This document shows positions 42,717 through 57,700 of a DNA stretch of 64,000 bases, one piece after another (position 1 is the stretch's first letter; each line of letters opens with the position of its first letter). The stretch is from Saturnia japonica (lineage: Eukaryota > Arthropoda > Insecta > Lepidoptera > Saturniidae). The notes below the pieces were generated by a model. That model was not told the origin of the DNA. It searched no databases and worked only from the letters and a program-made list of their open reading frames with translations. Where the stretch lies: NCBI GenBank assembly GCA_033032175.1, contig CM065334.1, forward strand, positions 6,197,705-6,261,704, given 5' to 3'. A program made the position numbers and the translations under genes.

Positions 42717-45700
42717 GTTGGTTCACATCATAAATTACATACATGATTTTGAATAGAAACATGAATGTGGCACCAAATAATTTATTGAAACTAGCTAAAT
42801 GACTATTACAGAGTGTGCTAAACAAATAGCATGCATACATAAATACTCTCGTAAAACATAACTCTCTTTTTCATAGTTGATTAATTAAACATAATATTGG
42901 TGTCCTAGAAAAAGAACTAGGTAACTACACTTTTATCAAAATTAACCTTTTTTTAATGCTACAAAGGTACTTTAGTCTATGGATGCATGGTATTACTAAT
43001 CAGAGGTATCAACTAGCTCATTGCCAACCTTGAACCCTTGACCCCAAAAAAATCTGGAAACCCTAGTCACCGCAGGAACACAGCATAAGGTTATTTGGCT
43101 GTGATCTTCTGTAGTGTAGAGGTATTCCACCAGTCGGGCTGCACCAAATAGAGAGTAACCTTGAAAGAAATTTCTCTCTGTGTTACCTCTTTTAAAGCCT
43201 AAAGCTCTCTCTCTCCCCAAAGAAAATACTGTTCAATAATAATAGGCTGGAATGAAGAATGAGATGTGCTGTGCGGAAGAAGAAGAAAAATAATATGAAA
43301 AATATGTTCCAGTTAAGTGACATTGATGGTTATCCTATGTATTTCTGTATGGAATGCCATTCGCAAATCAGGAAAGCTCTGCTCTTTAAAAGAAAGTGTA
43401 GAAGAGCTTACTATGTCTTGAAGGAGATTGCAACAGTTAAAAAACAGGTAAAGTCTATCCACAAAATAAATATAAGTTAATATTTTCCTGCATAGTATGG
43501 GAGGGTAAACTGTAGCGTTAGGTGCCACTCTGTCTGGCTTCCCTTTCTCTCACACATACGGCAGTAGTAGATAGGCTCCTCCTCTCTCACTTTAACCTAC
43601 AACCACGTTTTTATTTATTTATATATATATATATTTATTTATTTATTTAAGCTATCACTTCATAGGTTTTTTTTTAATTCTTTATATGTTTACCATTTTG
43701 CACATAATAACACTTGATATTGAGTGACATTATGGCCTAAGTTGCGAACACACTAAGCCTTAAAGAATTGGCTCTTAAGGGTATGTAACGGAAACCGGAA
43801 CACACCTTGACAGATTTTCAATGTGAAGGTGATGGTTAGCCAGGCGGCCATTAGAAAATATGCTACCATCATGATATGGTTTCGTTAGAATGTTTTCCTT
43901 CATGGAAAACTCAGGATCACCATAGAATTAGAATTCACTTAGATCAACAAATTAACCAAATATTTATAAATTTGGATTTTATCAGTAAAACTATCCTTTG
44001 ATTGTCTAAACTACAGTAAAAAATTGGTTAGGTTGGGAAAAGAAAGAGAGATTTCTTACATTTGTAACACAAATAATGCAAAAAATTATAGTGTAACATG
44101 AAATATCCTGAAATATAAGGCTATTGTAAGTTACTTATTTACTTATCGCAGGGTGGGAGCTAAACTTGAATAAATTCACCAACCCAACGGACATACAACA
44201 GAGTAATACAATACAAGATTATTTGGTTGCAATCTTCTTTGAAATATCCTAAATCCTAACCTTATCTTTTAGGTGACACTTCGAGATATAAACACAGTAA
44301 ATAGGAGAAGAGTCAACTTGGAGTCTCTGATAACTTATAGTAAATTGGAGAATGTTGATTTGTTTTCTATAGATAGGGTAGAACCAGATGTGGAGACTCT
44401 AATAGCCAATTTGGATAAGCAAGAGATTGAAGAGCCAAAATGTGATCTCATAAAGGAATACTTGCTTGTTACAGGGCAATGTTTGGCATATTGATATAAA
44501 GCCAACTGGTATAGAAGAGCCTGTTATTGAACCTGAGGTTAGTATCTATACTAATAAAATAAAATAAAAAATAAATAAATAAAAATCTCTAGCCATTTTT
44601 GCATGATTGAGTAACAAACAAACAAACTAACTTTACATTTTATAATATCTATTAGTTAGGATAACGAAAAACTCAAGAGATAGTTTTTTTAAGTTTGAAT
44701 CTGCTAATCTCTGGGAATACCAGTTAGAATTGAAAAAATGTTTATGCATTTTGTACTCTACTAGCTGTGCCCCGCGATTTCACCAACATATAATTTAGAA
44801 CATACCTTAAAAAATCTTTTATAGTAGCCAATATGTTAATACAGGATGTTAGCTACCTCTAAACCAAATTTTGTCAAAATTGATCCAGCCGTATGAGCGT
44901 GAAGAAGTAACAAATATACAAAACCACTCACAAACTTTCGGCTTTATAATATTAATTAATGTTAGGAGTGGAATTTATCGATAAAATCATGCTACGGCTC
45001 TAAAGAGTGAAACTGTAACATTGAACGTCAAACAATATGGGAAGTGAGAACAAGAGAAGTCTATAAGAGTGTGTTGGTGACTGCAAAATACCAAGTACAA
45101 AGTTCTCTATGACTTATCACTTGTCGTATCGTGAAGCTTGTGGAACCATCTCAACCATCTCTAGGCCTTCTTATGACTTCGGATCCTTTGACGGCGGTGA
45201 TCGCCAGTGGAGTTACATCTCTTAGCTTAAATGGCGTATACTGAGTAAACTATAAGAGATATATCAAATTAATGTAGTAAGTACATAATTGTAGACATTA
45301 AAAATACCTACAAAAAAGTTACCAATAGTATAAGTCTATCTTCTAAGGAATTGTCTTGGGGGTAGCACGATTCGCGATCAGCGGAATTTTGTGGTCCACG
45401 CTAGCGCAGCTGTGGGCACAGATAGTAAATAATATAAGTTATGAGTTTCAATCGAAATTGTTTTTCGCATCTGTCATGTTGATGCCCCTCGTTATCTGGG
45501 GCCTAGAGCGACCGCACCACCCGCTAACCAGCATCCGGAATGCGTTCTTATACTGCACAACGTGTGGTGATGAATAGTATCAATAATTCCAGTATAAAGA
45601 TGATGAACCTACTATTGAAGATGTAGAACTAAATAACGAAACTGTTTCTCCGGAAGAAGATCACTCGGAAGCTGTTCTTAATGATGACAATGTAATTGAT

Positions 45701-48700
45701 CAGGATTCTGATGATGAATTACCTGAACCTAAACCTAAAGCTAAGGTGAAGCTGAAGAAAAAAGTTAAAATTGGTAATGTATTCAAGGTACCAATGAAGA
45801 CTTTAACACAGGTATTATTACTTTTTTATTTGTTACTAATCCTTGCCAAAAATACAACCAGCATTGTTATAAAAAAAAAATATTCTACAAGCTATATGCC
45901 CATTAGCAATATCTTGGGAATCGGCTCAGGCGCCACTTCCACGAGCGAGTTTATCGCCACGAGTCCGTCCTGCTGTCGTCGGGTCATCTCCACGAGATGT
46001 TTATTATTCCGCCTGCGTATCGTCGAGATACGCGAAGGATTGCCGCGACAAGTTGTTTTGTTGAAAAGAGCTCAATTTGGTGACAGGCAAGAGCATAATC
46101 AGAGGTGTCAGTACTTTGGTATGGTGTGAGTGCGTCGCGTTTTGTCCACCGAGTTGTTGATGTGTTCCTCGTCGCATCGCCGTGGTAGTCTCATCGTGTG
46201 GAGACACCTTTATAGAGTTGTTATAGAATGAAGTGGCAGGACGATAATATTGCCGCGATAAAGTCGTTCGTGGAGGTGGCGCCTTATTTTTTAAACTCAG
46301 TTTTTAATTTCTTTAGTGAACGAACTTTTAAAAACCCTTTCGTAGTCTGGTTTTCGTCACCCGATCGATTGTTCCTTAGTACTGAATGTAATATACAGCG
46401 AGCAACGACAGCGAAATATAGAGTTATTTGTTTTTGTTTCGCGACTTGCGTATTCTTTAATTAAAAACAAAAAAGTTTTATTGTTTGCTAATGTATGTAC
46501 AATTTAGTATATTCATATTGACATATCAGTGCCGACGGTCAGCATAAGAAAGAAACCAGCCTTAGAGCTTATCTAGATTGTATATGAAACTCTTGTACAA
46601 AATTTCAAGCTTCTAGAACTACTGACTTAAGCTGGGCAAGGATTAGCAGCGCTTGTCATAGAACCGACATGTTCTGTTTCTTTATAAGTATTAACTCCCG
46701 ACGAAAACAGAGGAGTGTTATAAGTTTCACTTGCGTGTCTGTCTGTGGCATCGTAGCTCCCAAACGGCTGAACCGATATTGATTTAGTTTTACTCTTATT
46801 TGAAAGGTGATTCGATCGATAGTGTTCTTAGTTATGCTTATAACCTATTTTCAGGTTGTTTTTTTACAAACCAGACTTCACACTGGTAAAATTACACATA
46901 TTTATGACAACGTAATAAAGTGAACACAGCTTGAAGAATGAATGGATGGATGGATGGATGGATGAACGGATGAGTGCATCATAAACATGGCTATTTGAGT
47001 AAAACTGGTATTCTGTTACTTCAATGATATTGGAAGAACATAGTAAATTTGACCTGATGCTGCAGCATCATTTGGAACCTGCACAATAACTAACTCCTTA
47101 CCAGCTTACAGAACAGATATCACGTTTGGGCTCATGGGACTGGTCTCGATGAATATATTATTAGCATTGTTTTTTTTTTTGATTGGTTGTATGAAAAAGG
47201 GCGCGGTCTGTCACAAACGCCTTACGCCGCGTCTGGTGTGACGCTGTACCGGCTGTACGCGACCGACGAATGATTACAAAGGAAATGTAATACAGTGGTC
47301 TCTTTCGGACGCCTGACGCGGCGTACAAGAGCTGTGCGTCGCGTCCGTAGGTCGTACGCCGCGTTCGTAGTAATTTCGGAGCGTTCCGGTGTACGGACGC
47401 CGCGTAAAAATTTAGAAATATACTACGGAAAAAGACGAATTAAAGGTTTTTGTCAAATTATTAAAGTAACCCTCAGCCTCTCTCTTCGCAAATAGGTCGT
47501 GATGTCATTTTCTTCTTTTCTTTCTCAGCAACATTTGTAATATGAGATCGTCCTAGTCCTCCACTTCGAGAAAAAGACTTGTATTGAATGTTTATTGAAT
47601 ACACTGTAAATCGTCTATTCACTAAGAGTGCACGGGTAAAACTGACGCGCAGATTGACCATCGATACGACGTCAACACAGCGTTGGATGCGGCGTCCAGC
47701 GGTTGTGACAGACCGTCGCCTAATAATAAAGTCTTTATTTAGCCTTTAGCCTTGACAGGCCTCGTAGCGCTGTGGTAGTAAGCCCTACTATTGAGCCGAG
47801 AGGTCGCGGGTTCGATCATCGCCCATGACTGACTTTTGTGGGATGAGCATGATTGTCAGTTGTGTGTCTGGGTTTTAAATCCATATATTAATACGTGAAT
47901 CAAAAGCTTTCTAACCCTTTTTAAGCGTATTGCGTGCACGGAAGACTGAGATTTGGCATGGTTAAAGTTTATATGGAGAAGAAATGCAGAAAGCTAAAAT
48001 TTATCTATAATGTCTGTTATTAATATATTAAATTAATTAATACTGCGAATCCTAACATGACCAGTGCCATTGAACTTAGACCCCCCAAAATATTGACATT
48101 GTCACTTAATGAATAGTGACAGCAAGTGACGTAGATAATACTCATAGTTTATGAATACTGTAAATATCAAACAGAAAATAGTCTTTGATCGAAAAGTCGT
48201 TGGCCGAAATTCGACCTTAGGGCGATCGCTAGTATCTATAAATGTATGTATATCAGCTGTTTAGTTACTTATAATACAAGCTTTGCTTAGTTTAGAATTA
48301 AATAGCCGTGTGTGGAAGTTATGTCCTCGTATTTGTCCTCATATTTATTTCCGAAAATTGAATACAATGCTTAACAATAAAAGTAAATACAATTTTTTGC
48401 GAATGAGTTTATAAGGTATCCCGCAATACGGCATGCCTTTTGGCATAGGCCTCCTCCAGCTCTCTTCATTGTGCTATGTCCTCTGTAACTCCGGATCAGT
48501 ATGGCACCAAGGTTAGACTAATGTCATCTGTCCATCCTATTTTTGGGCGCCACTGTCTTCCAGTCCCGTCTCTTGGATACCATAAGGACATTTGTTTGCT
48601 CCATTTGTTTACTTTGAACCTTAGCATATGTCCTGTGCAGCTCCATTTCAAACTATTTATAGGAGTTTCTGATTGGTAAGTAGTGAATAGTTGCGCAACA

Positions 48701-51700
48701 TTTAATTTAACTCACCTTTAAACAAAATGAGTTAATTGGATGTATCGTAAACGCATTTAGAGTTATTTTGCACGAGACATAAAGTGCGCTGATTTAGTTA
48801 AACAATTAAATTGTCGGTAAAGAACGCGATGACTTATAGTATATGAATCGTGCATAGTTGGATTCCATTGTTTGTTGTCTCTCAAACTCAAATAAATATC
48901 ACGAAAATACAGCAACGATCTTCTGTTAGAAATGAATGAGAAATCTGGTAAGAGTGTTAATACCACGCTGGTTCTTATAACGTCTCTGTTCCTTTATTCC
49001 CATTTTTTTAATACATAATTTGTATTTTTAAATCATTAGGAGCACTAAATGGCCATTTTTGACTATTTAAGTTTGAAACTAAATTTTTTTTCGTACAATA
49101 TGCTAATTTTGATAACGATCTTAAATACGTTTAGTCTTACATTAATTATATTTAAACATGTTACGAAAGTCGCCCTTAGATTTTTCAATCAACATGTGTC
49201 AAATCGTCATAATTATTTATGGAATAAAGTTATCTGACAATTGAAAATCGGCCCTTAGTTTTGTATCCGCGAATAAAGAAATTTCCGGCCCCGAATGCAG
49301 GAAGTGGTCGCATTTTTTAAATCCACGAATACTAATTCCACTAATAATGAGGTAACCGTGAATAAAACAACTTTTAACAAAAAAGAAAACTAAGTTCAAT
49401 TGTTTTGATGAGCTACTTGGCGTATTGTCGAAATCGAACGTCCCGTGATAATGAAATTAAAATGCTATACTTTTTCCAACGAGAAAATAATCATCTAAAT
49501 TGGTTCATAAACAAATACGTTATGGCTGAACATCCATAAGAAATATGTTTATACATTCGAATTGAGAACATCCTTCTTTTTTTGAAGTCGGTTAAAAAAA
49601 TGTATTTGTGTCTCGTTCCAGGTTACAGAGGCCAGTTTTGCGTTGTCCAACGCCAATATAAGGCGCTTGAGCATAGATGAGCAAAAGATTCTTTTCACTT
49701 CAGCGCAGACACAACTACAATTCTTAAAAGCTCCGTTTAAATGCGGGATGTGCCTAACTGTCTATCAAAATATGAATGATTTAATGAAACACGTGACTGA
49801 TCATAATAAATTTGTAAGTTTTTTTTTTTAATTCTTTCATATTTTAAACTAACCGTGCCTGCGGCTTTGCTCGCTTGGAATATAGAATGCCGTCGATCGG
49901 ACACACGCGCGAATCGTGTTATTTTAAAGATAACAAGACAATTTTGAACAAAAAATAAAACAGACTTCAATGATTTTGACGAGTTTCCTCGTATATCTTC
50001 GAAGCTGAAGGTCCAATACCAGTGAAACTAAAATGGGACCACCCTTGAGGTAGCCAACAAAAAAAGAATCATCCAAATAGGTTCATAAACAAATAAGTTA
50101 TGGCTGAACATCCATCAAATATATATTATATACATTCGAAATGAGTGAAACAAAATGACTTTCGTTGAAGTCAGTTAAAAATACTTATTGTGGGTGAACG
50201 CTCACTGACTTTTTTGTAAGTATTTTTAATATTTACAATTATGTGGTACATTAGTTTAATATGTCTCTTAGAGCAACCGTAATGATTCACCATGACGTTT
50301 TCTTTATTTGCGCAGTACCCTAATTATTTTTCTAAAATTTTAGGGTGGTAGCTAGCCAGACAGGAATTAGTAAAAGCGCTACATACCGACCACCATGCTA
50401 TGGTTTCATCACGATATTTTCTTTCACCTCTCGCTCAGGCTCATCGCAAAGATTTGAACTCACGTCGACCGACGCAGAGTCCGTACACGCTACTAACTGA
50501 GCCTTCATTGCTTCAAAACAGTTTATAAAAGAAACGGTTTTTGTAGTCTGTGTATTACAGTATGTTATTTGAAGCCAGGACCCTGTTCCATTGACAATTG
50601 TTTTCTCAGATCAATTCTAAACATATGTGTGAGATTTGCAAGACGAAATTCGTGGATGAGCAAGTTTTATCAGTTCATACAGCTACGAACCATCTTTACG
50701 AATATACATGCATGTTATGTAAGAAAGTTACATTCAACAATATGTAAGTTTTAATGTAGTTTTTTTTTCTTCCTAACTTGGCAACTAGTCCTCTTTAATG
50801 AAGACCATTACTGCCATTATCAAGTAAATAAAGTGTGCTGTCTTATGACGACTTCAGTATCCTAACAAGATGGTGGCTCCCTTGTTAGAACTTTCTAGGA
50901 AATTTTTGTGGGACCTCAGAATAAACGCTTTCAGCTTATATTTATAATCCACTTCACTTATGCACAAAATCGAAACTATATCACGCAAAACGCCACATAT
51001 ATTACATAATATAGGTTCCAAAATCTATAAGTAAATGGATTAAAAATAAAAACCATAACATGTCACGTCAAGATCCCGCCAAAAATTTGTTATGTAGTTC
51101 TTAAACTTGGTATACACGCAGCGACTTTGATCGCCGGCGACTCGCTAGCTACTTAAACGTTTTGCGTCCACACGATCGATCAATGTTTCTTTGGCAGCAG
51201 ACATGTGCAGACGTAGCAGACCTGTGCGTGCTGATGGTAAAATCTTCCTGTGCAAATGTTTGCACAAATGGCAAAGAAGGAGAAAATAGAAAATAAAGAT
51301 TTAGGAATGTTTTCTATAGTCATTTCTAATTGGAAAGGTTTATTCATTTTATTTTATAACACTCCCGGTAGCATTTGCAACCACCTCATTAAGTTTTTCG
51401 ACAAGAATCTCATAATTACGTCTCTTCATATCCTTGTTTCAGTAATCTTTACCTTTTAACCACAAAGTAGGTAAATCTTTATAATTTTTTTAAAAAATTT
51501 GTCAGAAAATTACGTGAATATTTTCACCATATATGTTAAAAGTCGCGGCGTGCGCATGCGCTACGTCCACACAGCTTTCAGATTTGCAGCGAGTCGCCAT
51601 CGACCAAAGTTGCTGCCGTGTGTACCGAGCATTACAACTGTCAAATATTCACTTCTCGTACTTGCGTGCAGCACGTCAGTTTGCTTCAAGTTAATGGTTA

Positions 51701-54700
51701 CTGATCTGCCTCTTACAGTTGTAGCGTGCAGTTATATAGCCTAATAATCATCCTCAATAAATCTATCTAATACTAGCTGGTACCCGCGACTTCGTCTGTG
51801 CAGCATTAGTACTCTGAGTAGCTTATTTTCTTCTCCAAGGTTCTATCTATCTTTATACCAAAATTCACAAAACGGACACAAATAATTTGTCCAAACGATG
51901 TAGTGTGAAAGACAGGGTTTATCTACTTTAAATACCAGAAGCGATAAAAGTATTTATTTTGATATAAGGACTAATTTGTTACTATCAAATGTGCATTAGA
52001 AATAAATTGTTAATTTTTATTGTATTTATGGTTCAATATTTTGCCGATAATGGTTTACACATAAAAGATAGATATATGCTGTCGCGGACTTTTTTGTAGG
52101 ACTATTTAAGATAAACATTTCCATTATACATTATGTACGTGTAACTCTAACGGTTTTTGCAGCGCACGCCAGAATAGCTCGCAGTCGCAGAATTTATTCC
52201 TACTTACTTTGACACTTATAGTTATATTTTGGACAATTCACACAATATCTTTTTAAATTATAGCCTGTGTGTTATTCTGATGTATAAGCTTAGAGATTTA
52301 GAGTGGGATAGCCCATTTATCAAGCAAGGCTGTAAGCTATATATCATCACGCTACGACCTATAGGAGCGAGTATCAATGAAAAATGTTGCAAAAACGGGG
52401 AAAAACTATTCCTTTTGAGAGCTTCCGTTATGTGACGCAGACGAAGTTGCTCGGGTCAGCTATAAAAACGTAAAGAGTAAAGATTTTTTAAATCTTAGTA
52501 CTGCAATGTGACGTTACTGTACCTTATGGTAAGCACAATGCAATCTAATAACAACGGTGATCACCGTAGGATCTACACTCTATCGCCAGTCGCCGCTGTA
52601 ATGCCGGCCTGCTCAAATGTTTCTTCACGTTATGTTTGAAGGAGTCCATGTTGGCTGGCTTAGAGACAATTCCACAGTGTCACAGTACGGCAAAGGTAAG
52701 ATGAGAACTTTTTTGTTCCTGCGGAGGTGGAGGTTGTGGAGATGGTAGCGGGGGAGAGAAACGCGTGACGTAGGCGCGCAGTCACAGTACACTAAAGTAA
52801 ACAGTATCACGTCTTCATAGAAACGGCCGAAACGAAATCTAGGTAAACTTCAGTACAGAATTATAGCGAGTGCGGCGCAGTTACGTAGTTATAACTGTGT
52901 ACGCCGTATATTTATATCATTCGTCCACACGTTCATACAAAGATTCCTTGCCTAACTCTAATTCAGTATTCCAGTAGACTCGCTGGTAATAAGTTAAAAC
53001 GAAAGTACAAGTATCATACTCTTGAAAATGCTCCGCTAATAAAAGTATTTACAAGTACCCAGCGCCCGCCCTGAACTATTATATTAGTGCTTATTGTGAA
53101 AAACCAGAACTAGAGTGCCAGTGAAAGAAACCAAAAGAACTTGCAACCTATACAACGGGTGACATGGAGTGACAAGATACCTCTTTTACCTTTTCCTTCA
53201 ATAACTAATGACGAAATATTACCTACTTCCTACAATTTAAAATTGTTTTTGAATTTAAACTCAAGAAAAAAAATTTGGGCCGCCCCAACGAAAGGCCAGC
53301 GCTGGCTATGTACAACCAGCATTATACTGAGCTGGTGCCGTTTTGTAGCAAATGGAATTTGATTTTTGTTATTGTAAGTATATAGTTGTAAAATATTTTT
53401 TATTGTCTGTAGTCTCAAATGCCTTTGTTATAAATAAATCTTTTTTTCTTTTGTATTTTGATTACAGCAAAAATATCACAATTGCTTTTGAAACTATGTA
53501 CAAATAAAACCATAATTACCATACTTTTGTGAAAAAAAAATCATGACTATATAATACTGTATAGGTAATCCAATACGTGAGTAGGTAACCTAAAACAGAG
53601 TCAGAGAGCAGCCCCGGTGCGTGTTTATCTACCGAGCGGCTGCAGGTAATTATGTCAAAAACACTGCCGGAGATATAACATACTGTTTACTTTAGTATAC
53701 TGTTTAGTTTAGTGACGTGCTACCTTGTTCCCGCCAACGTCTGTCGCCACATAGGACTATAGTATACAAATATGTTTATATGCAGGGAACAATATATACT
53801 ACATAGCAAAGAGAAGCACAAGGAACCCCTTGAACCCAAAACCAAAGTGCATTACTTTAAAGGTAATATCAAGGAATGTTTCGACATGTATCCTGTAGAC
53901 AGGACGACGATGTACGCGAAACTGGCGCACATGGACTGCCGCTACGAATGTAACACGTGCAATATGAAATTCTTAAGTATGGACTATTTGGAAACCCATG
54001 TCAAGAAACACACTCCGGTAAGTTTTTTTTGGTGATTAGTTCTTACGTATCGATCTTCGTATATGCTCCCATGTATGGAAATTGTATGAAGAGTAACATT
54101 TATAAAAGCGTTAACAAAAAGCGTTACGTTTTTCTGCGTAACGTACCTGGAGCACTTCACTTTGAAATCGTGTATACATACATGATTTTGCTTTTAGATA
54201 AATCATTAAACCACTCAATCAATCAATCAATCAAAAAGAGATTTCAAAGATTTTGAAGGTGAAGATTGAATAAATGATGAAAGTTTCAGTTCTACCGCGT
54301 ATGAACTGCATACATGATTATTTATTTATATTTTTTTGAAATGAAAACTTCTTTAGGCACGTGTGTGATTTTTGGATGGAAATCTTTTTATACGAGCATT
54401 GCTGAGATTGGCATTTCAAGGACACGTCACGTTTAGACTTAGCGTGTTATCTATCATCTTGGGCCAAATCATTGAATATCAAATGAGATTGTGGTGAATC
54501 GCTAAACCCTATAAAGATTTTTTTTTACTTTTGCAATTTTTGTCAACTCCCGTCCTGTTAATTGTATAAGAGTCTTTTAGTTCCAGCTAGAGAAGTCATA
54601 CAAATGCGATATATGCGGCATATTCACATCTGGTAGTTTCATAATGACGCAACACATGGACGCGTGCCATCTCTATGTGTACAAATGTAAGATGTGCAGC

Positions 54701-57700
54701 GAGTTACTGTTTAACAGGTAAGTGTTTAGTATTTCCAGATCAGCGTTAACCGGTTACCCGATCGGTGGGGTAATATATCGGAATGGATGACTTTGAAACT
54801 GTTAATTACTACGTTATATTTTGTGTGACACAACCAATATTAATAAAACCAAATTGTCAGTTTTTTGACAACTAGCAACCGCCCGCGCCTTCTTTCGTGT
54901 TAATATATACTATTACTAGCTGGTACCCGCGTCATTGTCTCCGTATTATTGGGTATACACAGACTGATCTCCGAACACGACAAACCAAAAGAAAATCATA
55001 GGTGGTTTTGTTACTATGTGTATGGTGGACGCGATCCCTACCACCCCGCTATATTACTGTATATGCACCAGCTGATTTTAAACACGATAAAAAAAAACAT
55101 AGTTGGGAATTATATTTTTAGGATAACAGTGGTTATGGTTTTACCGGGATAAAAAGTACCCTATGTGTTTTTCCAGAAAAAATCAAAGCCATTAAAAATG
55201 TTCCTAGACCTACAACGGTAACAGAACTCAGGGCTTTTTTAGGCATGATTATGTACTATGGCAAATTTGTTAAAAATATTAGTATGATTTTATCCCCTTT
55301 ATACGAATTACTTAAAAAAGGGGCACAATATATCTGGACAGAAAATTGCGATAATGCTTTTAAAAAAGTAAAAGAATTATTAATATCAAGCGAAGTTTTA
55401 GTTTTTTATGATCCGAATTTGCCTTTAGTATTAACAACCGACGCAAGCAGTATAGGTATCGGAGCAGTGATATCACACATAATGCCCGATGGTTTCGAAC
55501 GACCGATAGCATATGCCTCTAGAGTACTTAATGCCACAGAAAAAGGTTATTCGCAAATTGATAAAGAGGCTTTAGCGATAATATATGGAGTAAAAAAATT
55601 TCACCAGTACCTTTATGGTAGAAAGTTTATACTAAAAACGGATCATAAACCATTAGTAGCTATATTTGGGCCAAAGAAGGGTATACCGACAATGGCGGCT
55701 TCACGAATGCAAAGATGGGCTGTTATTTTGTCAGGTTACAATTACGAAATTGAATATATCCGAACCGAGAAGAATACCGCCGACGCGTTATCACGGCTAC
55801 CGTTCGAGGAAATCGAAGAAAGTAATAATGAAGTTACATATATAAATTTTGTAAACGATTTTTTACCAATTACTCATAAACAAGTTCAGGAAAAGCTAAA
55901 ACAAGATAGTGTTTTAAGAAAAGTGGTTATGTTTTTGCAGTCAGGGTGGCCAAATCAAGAGGAAAACCCCGAATTAAAACCGTTCTTTCTGAGGAAAAAC
56001 GAACTATATTTAGACGATGGATGCATCATGTGGGGATACAGAATGGTTATACCACAGGAATTTCGTAAACAGATTTTAAATGAATTACATGTAGGTCACA
56101 TGGGAATTGTTAAAATGAAAACTATGGCAAGAAGCTATGTATGGTGGCCGGGAATCGATTCCGATATTGAAAAATTAAGTAAAGAATGTGAGACGTGTGC
56201 CAAGGAGGCTCCAGCACCACCACGAGCTTCACCTCAGCCATGGAAATATCCTGTAGAACCCTGGAGTCGTTTACATATGGATTTTTTAGGGCCTTTGTAC
56301 GGAAAATCATTTTTCGTATTAATTGATGCTTCTTCTAAATGGATAGAAGCCTTCCAAATGGCTAAAACCACGGCCACAGCAGTTATTCGAGTTTTGAGGG
56401 AAACATTTGCTCGATTTGGTTTGCCAAAAGAAATAGTTTCGGATAATGGCCCGCCATTCACTAGTATAGAGATGGCAACGTTCATGAGAAACAATGGTAT
56501 TGTTCATACTTTTACGCCAGCTTATCATCCGGCTTCCAACGGTGCTGCAGAAGGTGCAGTAAAATTGTGCAAGAGAGCAATTAAGAAAGGCCTAGTGGAG
56601 GGTTGCGAGCTGGATGTAGCTTTGCAGGCGTATTTAATGGCTTATAGAAATACAATCCATAGTACTACAGGACAGTCACCGGCCATGATGTTACAAAAAC
56701 GATCATTACGTTCGAGATTAGATCTGTTACGACCAGGATCAGAACTAGAAATGAGAGTTAAAGTAGCACAACAAAAACAAGTCGAAAATGCAGGAGGACA
56801 AAATAGACAGCTGAGGGTAGGTGACCCTGTTTGGGTAAGAGAGTATAGTGGAAGGAATAGATGGGAAAAGGGTAAGATAGAAGAAATTAAAGGTTCAAGA
56901 AATCTAATTGTTGGTAAGGGAGACGGTCAACCTAATCACATTAAAAGACATATAGATCAGGTTAGGTATAGGAATAAAATTCAAACATTGGCGTTTCCTT
57001 GTCCGACGAGTAGCAGTGGTGAGGCGAGTGTAGTACCTGAGACTTTGAATACTGCACCATCGGTCACGCCTCCCTTGTTATCCACTCGACCCCGACGAAC
57101 AGTTAAGCCTATCATTCGATATGGAAACCCTATCCTTTATTAGTGATTAAGTAGATTTACAAGTATCCTTTATGTTATTATTTATTATTGAATTTTATTG
57201 GTATATTCTGTGTTAATTAAGTGTGGGGGTGTAAGGTATGTCATAAGAGCTATATTGGCATGTAGGTAGTTCTAACTATTTTAGTCGGAATAAACTGGTT
57301 AACGAACACCCTGCATTTATTATCTCTGCCGTATTTTATCAGCAAGTTTAGAAATAACGAGATATATATCAACAAGATATCTCTTTTACCTTTTCCTTCA
57401 ATAACTAATGACGAAATATTACCTACTTCCTACAATTTAAAATTGTTTTTGAATTTAAACTCAAGAAAAAAAAATTTGGGCCGCCCCAACGAAAGGCCAG
57501 CGCTGGCTATGTACAACCAGCATTATACTGAGCTGGTGCCGTTTTGTAGCAAATGGAATTTGATTTTTGTTATTGTAAGTATATAGTTGTAAAATATTTT
57601 TTATTGTCTGTAGTCTCAAATGCCTTTGTTATAAATAAATCTTTTTTTCTTTTGTATTTTGATTACAGCAAAAATATCACAATTGCTTTTGAAACTATGT

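Larger units (their letters stand above)
45812..49621 (+). other. Zinc-finger gene intron 4
   Basis: Contains 46540-47165 repeat, a CG-rich TIR element, and a SINE split by a Helitron. 45890-46480 is slightly GC-rich and unrecognised. Confidence 0.6.
53172..55176 (+). repeat. 2.0-kb direct repeat, copy A
   Basis: Holds exons 7 and 8 copy A and their introns. Aligned with 57372-59361 it shows about eight substitutions plus a few short indels (a 13-bp one near 54113), so about 0.4 percent divergence. Confidence 0.93.
55177..57371 (+). mobile_element. Ty3/Gypsy retrotransposon, 3' half
   Basis: Starts inside the reverse transcriptase and runs through RNase H, integrase, a polypurine-like GTGTGGGGG (57221) and a short 3' LTR starting TGTAAGGTATG at 57230. 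The LTR appears to end exactly where repeat copy B begins (57372). The 5' LTR, gag, protease and most of the reverse transcriptase are missing. Confidence 0.88.

Noticed and set aside
53141..53362. 73-codon plus-strand ORF at the start of repeat copy A
   Set aside because: No domain. It spans the repeat border, and its counterpart in copy B has a frame difference from a one-base indel.
55177..57371. Gypsy fragment as an exon donor to the zinc-finger gene
   Set aside because: It is a complete 3' half with its own stop and LTR and no flanking splice sites in phase; simple intronic insertion or duplication explains it.
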